From Datnioides undecimradiatus (lineage: Eukaryota; Chordata; Actinopteri; Lobotiformes; Datnioididae): 64,000 nucleotides of DNA. Of this stretch, positions 36,668 to 48,980 are shown piece by piece. The position numbers were made by a program, and so were the translations under genes. The notes below the pieces were generated by a model, which had not been told where the DNA came from, made no database searches, and saw nothing but the letters and a program-made list of their open reading frames with translations. Within the stretch, counting starts at the first letter, position 1. The number at the start of each line of letters is the position of its first letter. The stretch covers positions 1,984,001-2,048,000 of the forward strand of contig WARS01000110.1 in NCBI GenBank assembly GCA_008933995.1, given 5' to 3'.

Positions 36668-39600
36668 TTATGGAACAGAGTTGGCGTGCAGTACGGGCAC
36701 TTGGTGGGGAGGAAGAGTCTCAGCGTCAGCCTCATCCTGGCTGGATGGGCTGCTCACTGTGGCAGTACTGGGTGGAGGTGGCGGCGGTGGTGTTGAACTT
36801 GTGGTGGTGGTAGTGGTGGGGGTGGTGCTGGTAATGGTGCTGGCCACGCTGCTGCTGCTGTTGCTGGTGGTACCAGAGCAACTGGAGGCAGGCATGGCAG
36901 TCTGCTCTTCTTTGGGCTGCTTACTGGCAAACTCTGTGATGCTGAAGACGAACTGGAGGCAGCCCAGTTTAATGTAGCTGCCGTGATGGAGCAGGGCAGT
37001 GCCCTCCCAGCCCGCTCCACTGCCTCCAATCAGGCTGGAGCTGCTTGCTTTACAGCTGCACGACAGCTCGGAGCCGCCCTGAGGCTGGCTGCTCATCACG
37101 CCACCAGCCGGCAACAAGCCCAGCACAGAGCTGGGACCCTCATCGTCCTCACGCTTCTTACTGCGACCTGCAGAGAACAGTAACATACATACATATAACA
37201 CTACCGATTTGAAGGGAATGAAGAAACAAAATAAAGTAAAGAGCACACAAGGACACAAGGTTTAACGCCATTCTAGATAGTGCAATAGTGGTGATACAGC
37301 CATGACTCTGACATAAAAGTCTTGCCAGATCACAGCAAAGCTGAACCAAAAGTCAAGCCAAACATTGAGTCCAGCTTTGGTTCACTTTGACGCACCAATA
37401 TTAGCACCACCAGCTACCAGTCATAAAAAAAAATCAGCTGACCTTTGGAGAAGCTACCATATGTATACAATGGAGAAATATATAGGTTTTCGCTATTGCC
37501 ACAACTTGGGGTGAACACAAAATAAACTGCAGCTTTCTAGCGTAGAGCCAGAAGTAAAACTAGACTTTAGTTAGATCGCTTTTTCCATTTTGAGCGATGC
37601 CTCACAACTTGACAGATGTGTTAGCTTATCACAGTCAGCCGTGGCTGTATCAGGTAACAATATAAGAAAATTCCCAGGCTGTGGTCAAACAGTCAAAAAA
37701 AACCCTATATATTTTCCTCAAAACTGGTCCTTTACTTCTATGATGACATCATAAGGTTACGGAAAGAATCGAGGGAAAATTACTGAGGGTCTAGGAAAAA
37801 ACAAATGTTGTGTTAAGAGAATCTGACTGCACCTACACAAGTCCTTTCATAAAAGACACATTTAAGCACCTTTCCTTAGCATTTACAGATTTCAACTCGA
37901 ATGGCTCGAACTTAAAACTTGCAAAAGCTATATCCACTATTTTCTTCAGTGTTGCTAACATATAGTAAGTTGAATGGGTGTATGGTTAAGCCATGGTTTG
38001 GGTATGTAGTGCCACCTGGAGGTATGGAAGAGGGATGCTTCACACAAGCTGCGCCAAATATTGCACAACTTAAGTGTGTGTGCCTGTGTGGAATAAAAAC
38101 CGGGTTGTCTATGTGCAACACCAGTATCGACCAGAACAGGGCACTGTTGTAATCCACCGCATTGTAGATTTAAGTTTGATATTGGGACATGAGGTTTTGC
38201 TGACGACGCTCCGATGTGGACATACTACGAGTAACTAAGAGCTTTTAACATTTGAGTGTGGGAGTGAGATGTACTCACGGATGATGCCTTGGACTTTGGC
38301 CACCAGGCCACTGGGCGGAGACGGCGACGCTTTTTCTGAGAAGTCACACGAGTAAAGGACGTTGTCCACTGTCGTGCCGTGCTCGCTGTAGTTGAGCAAC
38401 TCGTAATGCTTGGTATTCTAAAAACAACACACACACGCGCGCAAGCCATTTTTGCCACGTTCAAATAACACAAATTCAACCATGTTATTAATGTGTGTAA
38501 AGTCCAATAACATACTTCGATATGTAAGCAATGTAGTGGTTGCATAGCTCATACCTCATCATAGAAAATACAGGCGTGTTTCCCCGATATGTAGTTGCAA
38601 TGACCATAGTTTGTAAGGCACACATCCATGTCAGCACCTTTGTAAAACACAACAGTGAATTGTAGTTTTATGGCAAAACTCGGTGTTCATTTCAAACAAA
38701 CTTAAGGCATTTTATCATACACGTCTAATGATATCAAATGCATTTATTCAATAAGGGAAGTTTTTACATGTTGTCTAAACCTGTAGTTTGGGGTCAGTGC
38801 CCACATTGAGGTCACAGGCTCTATCTCAAAACCATTATTGCGTATAAATTATATAAATTAATACTTCATTTTTTGATTTTTCTGTATTTATTTTGGGGTT
38901 TTTTTTCTATGCCAGTATTTTATTTTAGCTATTTTTTTTATAACAGCGTGTAAATATATTGAGACAATAGTGGTTATATCTGTAAAAGTCACGTTGCATT
39001 AAAATACGCGACCTCTTTGCTCCTGCATCAGAGTCAGACACGCTGGCCACACTGCCAAAAAAGACCTGAGCTATTTGTCTTATGTGAATTTCGCACACAA
39101 CAGGAAATTGTCCACATCAGACACATTCTCGTCTACCAGAAAGACTCTGTTTGGCTCAGGCAAGAGACTGCGAGTAGAATGTGCAAGGGGAGGACCCTCT
39201 GTAATGATTACCGTGCATTTAAGTACAATGTGCAATATTCAGGAAGGAGTGAAAAGCAATGTACAGTCAGGCGGGGAAGAATATGATGCAGCTACACTCC
39301 AGCACAATGTTGACAACGTGGTAACTAGTTCACTGTGAATTCTCTGTAAAATGAAGCCGTTCTGTGCTCGTACTGTCTAAATTGGACACCCCGCAGACTT
39401 TGTTCTCAGAAAGCCGGCAGGGGGAAATCTGTTTAATGTCTAGGCAAGTTCCATTTTGTTGTGCGGGTGTGAAAGGAACTGTAGTTGGTTTAAGTTTTTA
39501 AAATTGTACACCATTTTAATGTATTTTAATTTAAACATTATTGTTCCAGGAAACGTCTGAAAGAGCATTCTCAGAGACAGATCGTGAAGTGATATATTGT

Positions 39601-42600
39601 GAAGCTGATGATTTTGGTCCTTGTTGCCCTGCCTAGTTGGTATCAGAAAAGTACTTCAAGGGTTGTTAATCAATCTACTCAACATACCATAACCCAAAAA
39701 CATTTATTTGGTTCACTATAGACAAAATGCAGTCGGGTCTTACCAGATCCTATGTACAACGTCCTATAGCACATGCTAACAGCTCCTCCTTTTCCCGTCA
39801 GTGGGTAGAAAACGGCTCGAGCCTGTACCTTCTTCTGACCTGGTGGGAATTCGTTTTTACAATTAAGTTTAAAAAAATATAGAAATTCAATAAACAAGAA
39901 ATGAGATATGACAAACAGATTGAATAGCAATGTCTTACTGTCAGGGCGGGGTGATGCAGTTTTGGGAGCAGCGGCGGTGGCAAGGGGAGGTGGAGTGCTG
40001 GGAGCTTTGGGGGGATAGAGCTGCTGGATCCTCTGCCAGGCCAAGAGCTTGATCATCTCTGCATCTAGTTTGTCCAACTCAATCCCTACAAACACCCACA
40101 AATGATTAGACAATTATGTTATTAGCTTCTTCACTGACAGGACATTTCTACAATAGCTCAGGTTTGTCACCTCTCATGAATGAGCGGTCACACTTACCAC
40201 CATCCTCATCCTTTCTGTCTTTCAGGCAGCTGGACAGGTTGGCGAAGGAGGAGAGAGAGCTGGGCAGCAGTGAGTCCATTAGTCCTGCACCAGCCTTTAT
40301 GTCTATAGAGGGGTAACAGGAAGAGACAATATGTGGTCACAGAGCTGAGACAGATTTGGAGAACAGGACGTTTGGTTTGATTAGAACTAGAACTGCAACA
40401 CTGAATTCATTTGATGATTGTGATTAATCATTTCAGTCACTTTTTGGGCAAAAATATCAAACATTAGGTGGCGCTAAAGTCTTGAGTGAGAAGATTTGCT
40501 CTTTTTTTATGTTTATAATAGTACATGAGTAATTTTCAAAAATTAGTTTTTGTCAAACGTCAAAAAACTTAAACTATTCATTGTGAAAAAACAACAAATA
40601 CAGCCCCGCTGCAATTGTAATTCACTCATTAGTGTTGAAAAACCTAGTTTGAAACATTTATAGAGCTATTAATTTAAAAGAAACCTCATGTTTATCACAT
40701 CACACGGTTGTTTGTAGTTCCCAGTGACCAACAGAGGGAGCTGTCAGGCTATTATCTAAGCACTATTAAGCTGCAAAATAATCAGAGAGAAGATTAAACA
40801 CTCTTCAATATTATAAAGACACAAAAGTCAGATTTGTTGCAGTGCTGCTGTAGAGCAGTATTAGATGGAGTGGGTGTTTGGTACTGAATCCAATCTACCT
40901 TTTTTGCTTTCTAAATAAGTCAATAAAAAATATCTTATGCAAAAACAACACAATACACTTTTGACCCACTTGTTAGATATCGTGGGTAAGCTACTAAGTA
41001 AATGTTCACAACTCACATATTAAAGTAAGCAGAAATAAAATTAAAGACTGCTATAACTGAGGCTAGATTAACAAAAATACCTAAATATGTTCTTAGGATA
41101 TTCAGCACAAGAAGAAACAGTTCTCTGGACCTGAGGTTTTCCAACAAAATAAGTGGCTCTACATCTTGTGTTTCCCAAGGTTTAGGAGACACAGATGGAG
41201 AGGATGCTGTAGGCCTGGTGTCAATTTATTTCTTCAAGAAGAGAAAAGCATACTTAAATGTATGTAGCTTAAGCTAACCACAAAAATGGTAAATGTATAA
41301 ACTAAATGTGTAACTTATGTCATTTCATATTTTTGTTTACATCTTTTTTTTTTCTCCACATAGTAATACATTTATAGTCAGTGAGTCGTGTTGCAGCAAT
41401 AAATGAGAACTCAATGAACCTGTGAAGCCAATCGGCTGAGAGCAACTCAGGAAAACATACCTGGAGTAGGTGAAGATGAACTCAGCTTGGTTTGGCCCTG
41501 CTCCTGGTTGCCTTTAGTTGGTGCGTCTGAGTCGGCACGGCTGGTGATGGATGGTTTTTCATCGCTGCTCATACTCTCGTCCTGGAGTTCCGTCTGGCTC
41601 CTGTGGTTCTGCTGGCTGCTTTGGGGCCATATCGTTGGGGCAGTGGGGCAGTTCTTCTGAGCGCAGGCCTCCGTAGTGCTCTCGGGCTCCTTTTTAACAG
41701 TTTCTCCTCCTATGTGGTTCACCAGCCCCAAGGCAGGAGCTGAGTCTGGTGGCGCTGTGCTGGGCTTCAGTCTGTGCTGCAGCTCAGCCTGCCTGCAGGG
41801 GTCTGAGGCACTGTTACAGTCTACAGGTCCGTTTGCTTTGGGAGGCTGACACTCGTCTCCAAGAGGTCCGTTGGGTTTCCTACAGTTCTGACACGGTGTC
41901 ACGCTGCATTTACAAACACCGAGCTCTGGTAGTGGGTCCACTGAAAAGGAGGCACCCAGGGGATCATCAGGTGTACTGCTGGGTTTAGAGCAGGGGTCGG
42001 GGGAAGAAGTCCTTTCTGAAGAGGCCTGAGTTTTCATGTCGTCTGGTGTCACACATGATTTAGCACTGGCTTTCTGCTCGGAAACCCACTCCACTGGCGA
42101 CGATACCGATGACAGGGTGGATGCTGCGGATGAAGCCTTCTGCTTGAAGGATATATGTCGCATGATGCTGCACTGGAGGGCAATGACATCCTGAAGCCAC
42201 TGTTAAACACAGCAAAAACCATGTTTTACAGCACAAGAAGCAACAATCAACTCTTTTTAGAATGCAATAATTGACCTCAGTGATTTACTTTAACACTACT
42301 AAATCACAATATCTTCTAATGGAGAGACAACAACTTTTGATGTAGGTGATCATCTGATTTATTAATATTTTGAATAAACTGTTAACCGCCATGTTGTTGC
42401 AAACACTTTGCTTTCCTTCTGCTTACCTCCTGCTGCTCAGCTTCTGTTGTGAGGTGCTTTGCCGACTGATGGTCTGGAACGCCGCTGCAAACCAGTTCCA
42501 ACTGGCGCACCCCAGCGGGAAGCAGCGTGGAAGGGGGATTCTGGTACTGGGACTTGATGGCATCTGGCACCTGAGTTCGCGCAGTAATTGTGTTAGACTT

Positions 42601-45600
42601 GCAGAATGGCGTGGCTTGAGTGCCTTGGGTATATCACAAAATGTTTGTGTTCGAGTCCCCCCCACTAAGGTAAATTAATGAGCACATAATTAAACCATAA
42701 GAACCATCTGTAAAAGTTAAGTGTCTCGGTTATTGCATTAATCATGTCCCCACCATTATTTGTATATGTTATCTGCAATACTGCCAACATTTCACAATAT
42801 GCAACAATCAGGCAGGCCACACCCTCACACTGAGGCAGTCAATGTACCTTGATCGTCTTCTTGCTGTGCTGGTGGGTGGTGCGCCGGTTGGGTGCGTTCT
42901 GCCGATGTACTCTACGCAGGAAGTCCAACTTCACTGCGTGCTGGGACATCCTGTCCTGGAACTGGTCAAAGAGCTGACAGCGGCTGGACAGGCTCAGGTT
43001 CCTTTGATTCAGCTGGACATCAGACAAACATTGGAAAAAGAAAAAAAAGGTCTCAGCATGCAAGCTAAACGAAAAGGTGCTCAGTACCGTTTCAGCAAAG
43101 ACAATGGCTCTTACCACTAAATGCTCAACGTGGTTTGGACACATCCATTTGCCAGCAGGTAAAGCTGTGAGTGGAGGGTCCAAACAGTCCATGTGGAACA
43201 GAAGAGGACAATAGTCACACTGGATCAGTGGTGCCAACCTACAACTCCTGTGAGGGGAAACACAAGCACACAAGTACAAGATATCAGTTTATGTTAAGTA
43301 TGTACGCTCATCTTTGTATGTGTGGTAATCGAGGAGCACTCACCTGTTGCATGTAAAGCAGACTTTGACTGGAAGGGGGACCAGACCATTGGAATCCAGT
43401 TCATGCTGAGGTCTTCTAAACGGCTTTCCTAATAGTTCCTCTTTTTTCCGTCTTTTACTGCTACCTGGAAATCCAACCGGTTAGAACATTTTAGAAATAA
43501 TCAATAAACTCCCAAATAATGTTACTTTCATCAAAATTCAGTTATTAGTTGAAACAAACGCATTTCGTTAACCTGGCAGTGCAGTGGTACAGGTGAGTTC
43601 ACTGGGCAGCTGGAATTGTGTAGGGTTTCTCTCCATCGCTGCTGCTATTAGCAGCTGAAACGGCCTCTTCAGGAGGCGTGGTGTCGGAGCGGACAGCGTA
43701 GCACCCTCAAGCTCTGCACCCTGGATTTCATCCTCAGGCTCTGCTGCCTCCTCCTCCCCATCATTCTGCTCCTCCGAGGGGGTCGGGGTCGAAGAAGTGT
43801 TGGAGGTTGGGGTTCCGGGTCGGCTGCTCGGCCGGCTGCTGGTCCTGCGGTCCAAAAGGCGCACCTGGGCCACTCGCAGACCTGGCCCTGCTGCTCCAGC
43901 CCCAGGGGGCAGACCGTCGAGTCGCAGTGGACCGGCAGTGAGCTCCAGCTCCACAGCTGGGGATGCAGAACGCTTAGACGATGACCTCTCCGGTAGGCCA
44001 TTGGTCTGCTCAGACTTTTGCTCTCGCTTCTGACAAAAGCAAACAAAGACCAAAAGGCAGATCGATTCATCAACACAAATATGTTTCTCTACATGAAAAC
44101 AGCCGAATGATGGCGCAGAATTGGGTGCTGTCGCTCACCTTTTTTCGAACATTGCAGCGATGACACATCCATTCCCCCGGGGGAAGCATTTCTTCACTTA
44201 GGGGTGGGTTGCTGTGGTAAACAGATAAAACATGATCATCAGTGAGCAGGTTGACAAACAAAGCTGACTAGTTCATAAACACCATCATGCCACACCCTTT
44301 GATGCAGTCGCGGCTGAAAGCATACTGATTTAAATGGGATGAAAATAGACACCTTGCAAAAACTTTACACATTAACAAACCAGTTACCAGTCAGTTAGTA
44401 AGTTTAAGCCCCTCTGCCCCCATCTAGTGGACTGACTGTGAAATCACATTCAAAAAAACCATCACAATCTGCAAAGTAATCTCAAATTCATATTTGTTTA
44501 CATTTATATTGCTACAGACGGAACATGTATTAATATCAATGTGAAAATGTTAAAAATTATTCTAGCTGGCCATACGACACAAATATAATTACACACATTT
44601 TCCAGTAAAATGACAATAGCAATTTACACCATAATTGATAAAAGCAGCAATCAAAGTAAGATAAACCGGAAGGAAGGACGAAGGATAATGCTGTTGTGGT
44701 GAAAGTCCACATGCACCAAGGACTTGAAGAAAATAAGAAACTCAAGGAGGCCAATGTTATGATTGATGTATAAGGAGAATATAACACAACTGAAGCCAGG
44801 ACTAATCTACAACCTAAAACATTTAAGTTAAGATGATCACAGATCACCCTGTATAATACTACTTTGGGGGATACTCCGCATAAATACACATATATCCTGC
44901 AGGTTTCTTCTCAATATGCAATGATTTAAGATACTATATATTGTGATGACAAAGCCTTCACAGGTCTGACCATATATGGATAAAACGTTTGTGTTTGGCC
45001 GTTTCCAAGTAGCAGTCTGAAATCAACCAAAGTTAAAATAATCATGCAAGCAGATGTTTAACGGAGAGCCATGCACGGCGGCACCGGGCGAATGCTACAA
45101 TAAGTCGACCTTGTCCACAACAAACACTGTCATGCCACCACTCTATCTCAGCAAATGTCAAAGCATCCCGTTCGTGTTGATTGTGAACCCCTTTTTTCCT
45201 CAAAGCTGAATTTTAAAGGATGGTAAGATGGCGGTGAAATGGAAAAGAGAGCAGTGAGGTCGCCATATTGTAAACAGAGACAATCTCGACTCCATTTTTA
45301 GCAGCAGCGGCTCCACTGGCTGCAGCCGCGACAGGAGGGGAGGACCGACTACAAGCTAATTCTAGCCACTTTCACAGACGGGGCTACCATTCACGCGTTT
45401 CTTTCAGCCCTCGTGCGTCTTATTAACACGCACTTTAATTGGTAGTGACGAGTAAAATTGGCGACATTCAACTCCGCAACTACACTACCATTCATATCCA
45501 ACGAAACATCAAATATCTAACAGTGAGGGCGAGGAAACCTAACGGTTAACTGACCTTACTTTAAGTTACTCGACACATCGATCACATTAGCAGTTGTTGT

Positions 45601-46628
45601 CATTGCTCTCAACACTATTCATTAAATCAACATTACAGTTTAATGTCCACTTCGAATGAGGCTGACCAAAAACACACTGGAAATACGGTTAAAATGTATT
45701 TAAGTGCTCTGGCCTATCAACTTAACCAAATGCTACACAGAGCTCACTGTCGCCCTCCTCGGTTGAGTTGTACAAGAGAATACAGTGTTGACTGTTAAGG
45801 AGGCCATTGATGGTCATATACCAAACACTTTGTAATGTTACTGTATTTGTGTAGCTGATAGGTGCTAAACAACAAACACGGGCAAATCGCTTTATTTGGC
45901 AGAAAAGTTCCCTCAAGCCTGCGAATCCAGAATTTAGGCTCGCCTTCGGGATCTAACTTGTGCATGCAGCTAACGGAGACTCGAAGTTGTCTGTGTAACA
46001 CTTGGGGTGCATTGATGGATCCATGGCCCTGTGCTCCATGCTTTGTCAGTACAAATGACTTTAACTCACCAGCACTGGAGGTGAAAGGCTGCAGGACAGT
46101 GGTCACAGCAAAGCAAGTCTCCCCCCTCCCGGCAACTATCGCAGGTGTCGTGGTTGGTGGCCCTGCCGCTCCTCCGGACGTCTCTCACCAACTTCCGACT
46201 CCTTTTCTCTACCTCCTCGGACTTCGGGGGTGCCAACAATGTTTGGATTTGCTGTAAAAGTTGTTCAGTTGTTTAGCGAGAGGTCACGGCTCCCCTGCCT
46301 TATTGTTTGTCCACAAAGTTGGGAAATTTTCAGCTTTGTGCCCGCTATTCTATTTCATGCTAAGCTTGACGAGAGCGGTAACGTTTACTTGTGGCCTCCA
46401 TTATCAAGCCAAACCAGTAAGTTAGCTAGCCGACAAAAATGTGTGGCACCAGGCTACAGTGACCCGGTGAAATGGCTTATAAATATGATGTAACATACAT
46501 AAAAACATGAGCATTAAAGGAATATTTCGCTTAATTAAGGCCTGTGAGCTATCCAGCCTCACCTCCATTAAGCCCCCAGAGGTATCCAAATCGTACACAA
46601 TCGTCGGGGTCTCCATTTTGTCCCACAT
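36668..46628 (-). CDS. phf12: PHD finger protein 12 (PHF12/Pf1)
   Basis: Fifteen coding exons join in frame to 1049 aa (human PHF12 about 1004): 46628-46563, 46251-46070, 44211-44139, 44029-43573, 43464-43344, 43247-43115, 43012-42848, 42570-42427, 42199-41461, 40302-40198, 40085-39939, 39839-39744, 38637-38555, 38417-38279 and 37167-36668. The N-terminus [18 protein letters not shown] (residues 5-22) fits PHF12. PHD1 spans residues 59-102 (CDSC...CCDHC...HLQC...CHRC). A conserved RNPTQFQL block is followed by PHD2 at residues 295-339, whose final ligand is His in WMCPNH. The C-terminal third has an FHA domain (GKHACI...[11 protein letters not shown]), then a Ser/Thr/Pro-rich tail with a seven-proline run. 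PHF12 is a nuclear reader that recruits Sin3-HDAC and TLE corepressors. An upstream ATG giving MWDK is used as the start, as in mammals. Neighbours sez6 and dhrs13 support orthology. Confidence 0.96.
36777..36870 (-). repeat. Low-complexity GGT/GCT-rich codon repeat in the phf12 last exon
   Basis: On the plus strand, GGT/GTG-type triplets run here, with GCTGCTGCTG near 36850. In the phf12 frame they encode runs of Thr, Pro (seven in a row) and Ser. Length variation would change only the disordered tail. Confidence 0.7.
45220..45360. promoter_or_regulatory. YY1-type elements in phf12 intron 2
   Basis: AAGATGGCGG (45225-45234) and CGCCATATTG (45261-45270) both match the YY1 core, in opposite orientations. 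Just downstream is a GC-richer stretch with CAGCAGCGGCTCC-like sequence. The combination looks like a CpG-type promoter or 5' exon inside intron 2. Promoter activity is inference. Confidence 0.3.
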
Positions 46629-47296
46629 TCATCCAGGAGCAGACGTTGCAAAGGGAATTTACGATAACAATGCCCAACAGGCACACAGCGATGAAAGTAA
46701 ATCCCGAAATAAATTTCCTTTTCCAAATGATTTTGACCAGCGGATGACTAGCCAAGCGATGCTAGCTATCGTTAGCTGGCTAAATGAGCTAACTACGAAA
46801 GCAAGACGTCAACCAGTCAAGGTTGTGAAGCTAACGGGCTCACTAGCTTGTGTTGTGGGCCCAAAAACGACAACAAAAATCAACAATAATCGCGTAATTA
46901 CAACACCAGCTCTTTAGCACCGCTTTTTATATGCTAGTACCAAGCCTACTTGCAGTATTTTATATCACTACAGTGTTGCTGTTAGATACAAAATCCATCT
47001 GCGGCCTAGCTGGCCAGCCATGATTCTTGTTTCTGCTCCTGCAAGAAGGAGCCTTGTAAATCTGCAAACCCCTCCGCTCCCATTGTCAACAGAAGATGTG
47101 GCCGGAAAATACAGAAGAAATCTCGGCGTGGCGCGGTCCAATGCACGGTTTCCGACTGTGTTCGGAATGTATAATCCTGAAATCAGGTATGAGGAGATGC
47201 AAATTTGGTTGATGTTATTGTTGTGAAAAAGGCTGTGCATCTATACTGCCTGCTAGCAACATCCTCTACCAGTTGGCGCAACCGCGAATCGCCTGG

Positions 47297-47312
47297 CGCG
47301 CATGCGCATTGG
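47297..47312 (-). promoter_or_regulatory. NRF1 site plus inverted CCAAT box, phf12 promoter
   Basis: CGCGCATGCGCA (47297-47308) is a full match to the palindromic NRF1 consensus. It overlaps ATTGG (47308-47312), a CCAAT box on the minus strand. It lies about 670 bp upstream of the phf12 start codon in the locally most CpG-rich sequence, so it probably marks the phf12 core promoter. Confidence 0.6.
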
Positions 47313-48773
47313 AGAGTATACAGATAATTACAATACATACATCGTAAAAAGGAGCGAATAGATTGTTTACATTGTATCCACCGTTATAATGGAATTATAG
47401 TAACAGACATTTCCATTCATGTCACAGTCTATTTCAGCTACTAGCCGTTATTACTGTCTCCATACTGATGCTGCTGAGATTAATGTTTAGTGCTTTAAAT
47501 AGCCCTATTGCCAGCGAACGTTACTCATACCTGTTCCTCAAAATTCTGCAATTAGCAGTTACTACTGAGCCAGTCATATTCTCTATTGTAAGTTACTCCC
47601 ACTTCTCCAAATTGAAATGCTACCACTGTTTCGTGCAGCTCATACTTTCCCGATTGTATTTGCCTAATGGTTTTAAAATGATCGTTTTCACTATTTGAGC
47701 AGATACGTTTGTCACAACAATACTGTTTTTACCACATCCGGCACTACTGTTCATACTGTGTCTGCAACTAAATGTGATCACTGCTTACATTAGTTCTGGT
47801 AATTCTAATACTACAACTATTAGTTCTGCAAGTGTTACAAATGCTGCCACAGCTGAGATCAATAAATCATTTCAGCATATGAATATGCACGTGTTTTCTG
47901 AAGAAGGATTTTCTTGTTGACATCTTGAGTCTGTCACTGACATCAAATCCATCATTGCACAAAGGGATTTATCTTGCAAAAGTAATAAAAGAAGTATATA
48001 ACAAAATAGCAAAACAACTTCATATGTACACATGTGTGCCGGGTGTGCGTGAGGGTGTGATTTGTGTGTCAATTTAATTTTTCCTCTCTTTTTTTAAAAA
48101 AAGAGGGGAAAACAAAGAGGGCAGATACCATCTGTGAGGTGAGTAAGGACACGGCTAAGAGAATGGCAGTAGAAGCCATCACAAGCCATCTAACGTTTTC
48201 AGAAATTGGACCAAAATGTTACACAAAAGATTGCATGGATAGATGATAAACAATAAAATGATTCAGAATTTTGAGTCCCTCTACTAATCAAAAATAAACA
48301 CAATAAAAAAATCCTACTAGACTTCATCACAGTCACAGCAAAGCTTTTTTTTTGATAAGCCTGAAGACTGAGGTATAAGTCCAAATTGAATGCCAGACTG
48401 TCTAACATGAAGTTCAAACCACACTGGAATTTAATGAATGATGGGTCATTTGTAGCCCTTGCCAGCAGAGGGAGGCAGTGATCCATTGTGTTTGAGTTAG
48501 ATTTGCTCGGATTCTCATCATTGAATTTTACAGTCAGAATATTGTCAGTTCAGGAAGGTTTTCCCATGCAACTGTGTACACAGAAACATACAAGTAGATG
48601 CATTCATACACTATAATGCTGGCTTTGATTGCTTTAATTTAGACTCATCAGTATTATTAGCCCTCACAAGCCTACTGAGCCCTCCAAGGCAAGCCAGCGC
48701 TGTTTTGAGACAAGGGTTACAGTTTGTTGAATTTAAAACATGAAATTTAAATGCTCATGAGTTCAATTATACA
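47313..48773. other. Intergenic upstream of phf12, includes a 34-bp palindrome
   Basis: No gene is recognised. A hairpin of two 17-nt arms with no loop and one mismatch lies at 48079-48112 (a TTTTCC...TTTTTTT arm followed by its complement). Confidence 0.5.
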
Positions 48774-48930
48774 GAGCGGCTGTGGCTCAGTGGTAGGGCA
48801 GGTTGTCTACAAATCAGAAGACTGCCTGTTCAATCCCCAGTTCTTCCAGGCTGCATGCTGAAGCGTCCTTGGGCAAGACACTGAATCACAAATTGCTCCC
48901 CAGTTTCCTTTTGTGTGAATGGGTTAATGT
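48774..48930 (+). mobile_element. tRNA-derived SINE
   Basis: The tRNA-like head has A box TGGCTCAGTGG (48783-48793) and a B-box-like GTTCAATCCCC (48828-48838). The 'tccttgggcaagacactgaa' body block and 'ttgtgtgaatgggttaatg' follow. It is the same family as 19831-20089 but 3'-truncated, ending in an AAAT-type low-complexity stretch up to about 48980. Confidence 0.8.
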
Positions 48931-48980
48931 GGGAAAATAAATAAATAAATTAAAAAAAAAAATATATATATATATTTTTA

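Noticed and set aside
36615-36977. Plus-strand frame rich in Val/Gly/Leu
   Set aside because: Antisense shadow of the Thr/Pro/Ser-rich last exon of phf12; the composition is explained by the GGT/GCT triplet repeat.
42575-42668. tRNA-like sequence with a GTTCGAGTCCC B box in a phf12 intron
   Set aside because: The T-stem does not pair and no sound acceptor stem can be formed. At most a degraded tRNA-derived relic, too weak to annotate.
43568-44076. Second minus-strand frame parallel to phf12 exon 4
   Set aside because: Frame-shifted shadow of exon 4; only the other frame joins in phase with both neighbouring exons and shows the RNPTQFQL block.
46507-46917. 136-codon plus-strand frame across the phf12 start
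   Set aside because: Overlaps phf12 coding exon 1 and its 5' region on the other strand, and shows no family signature.
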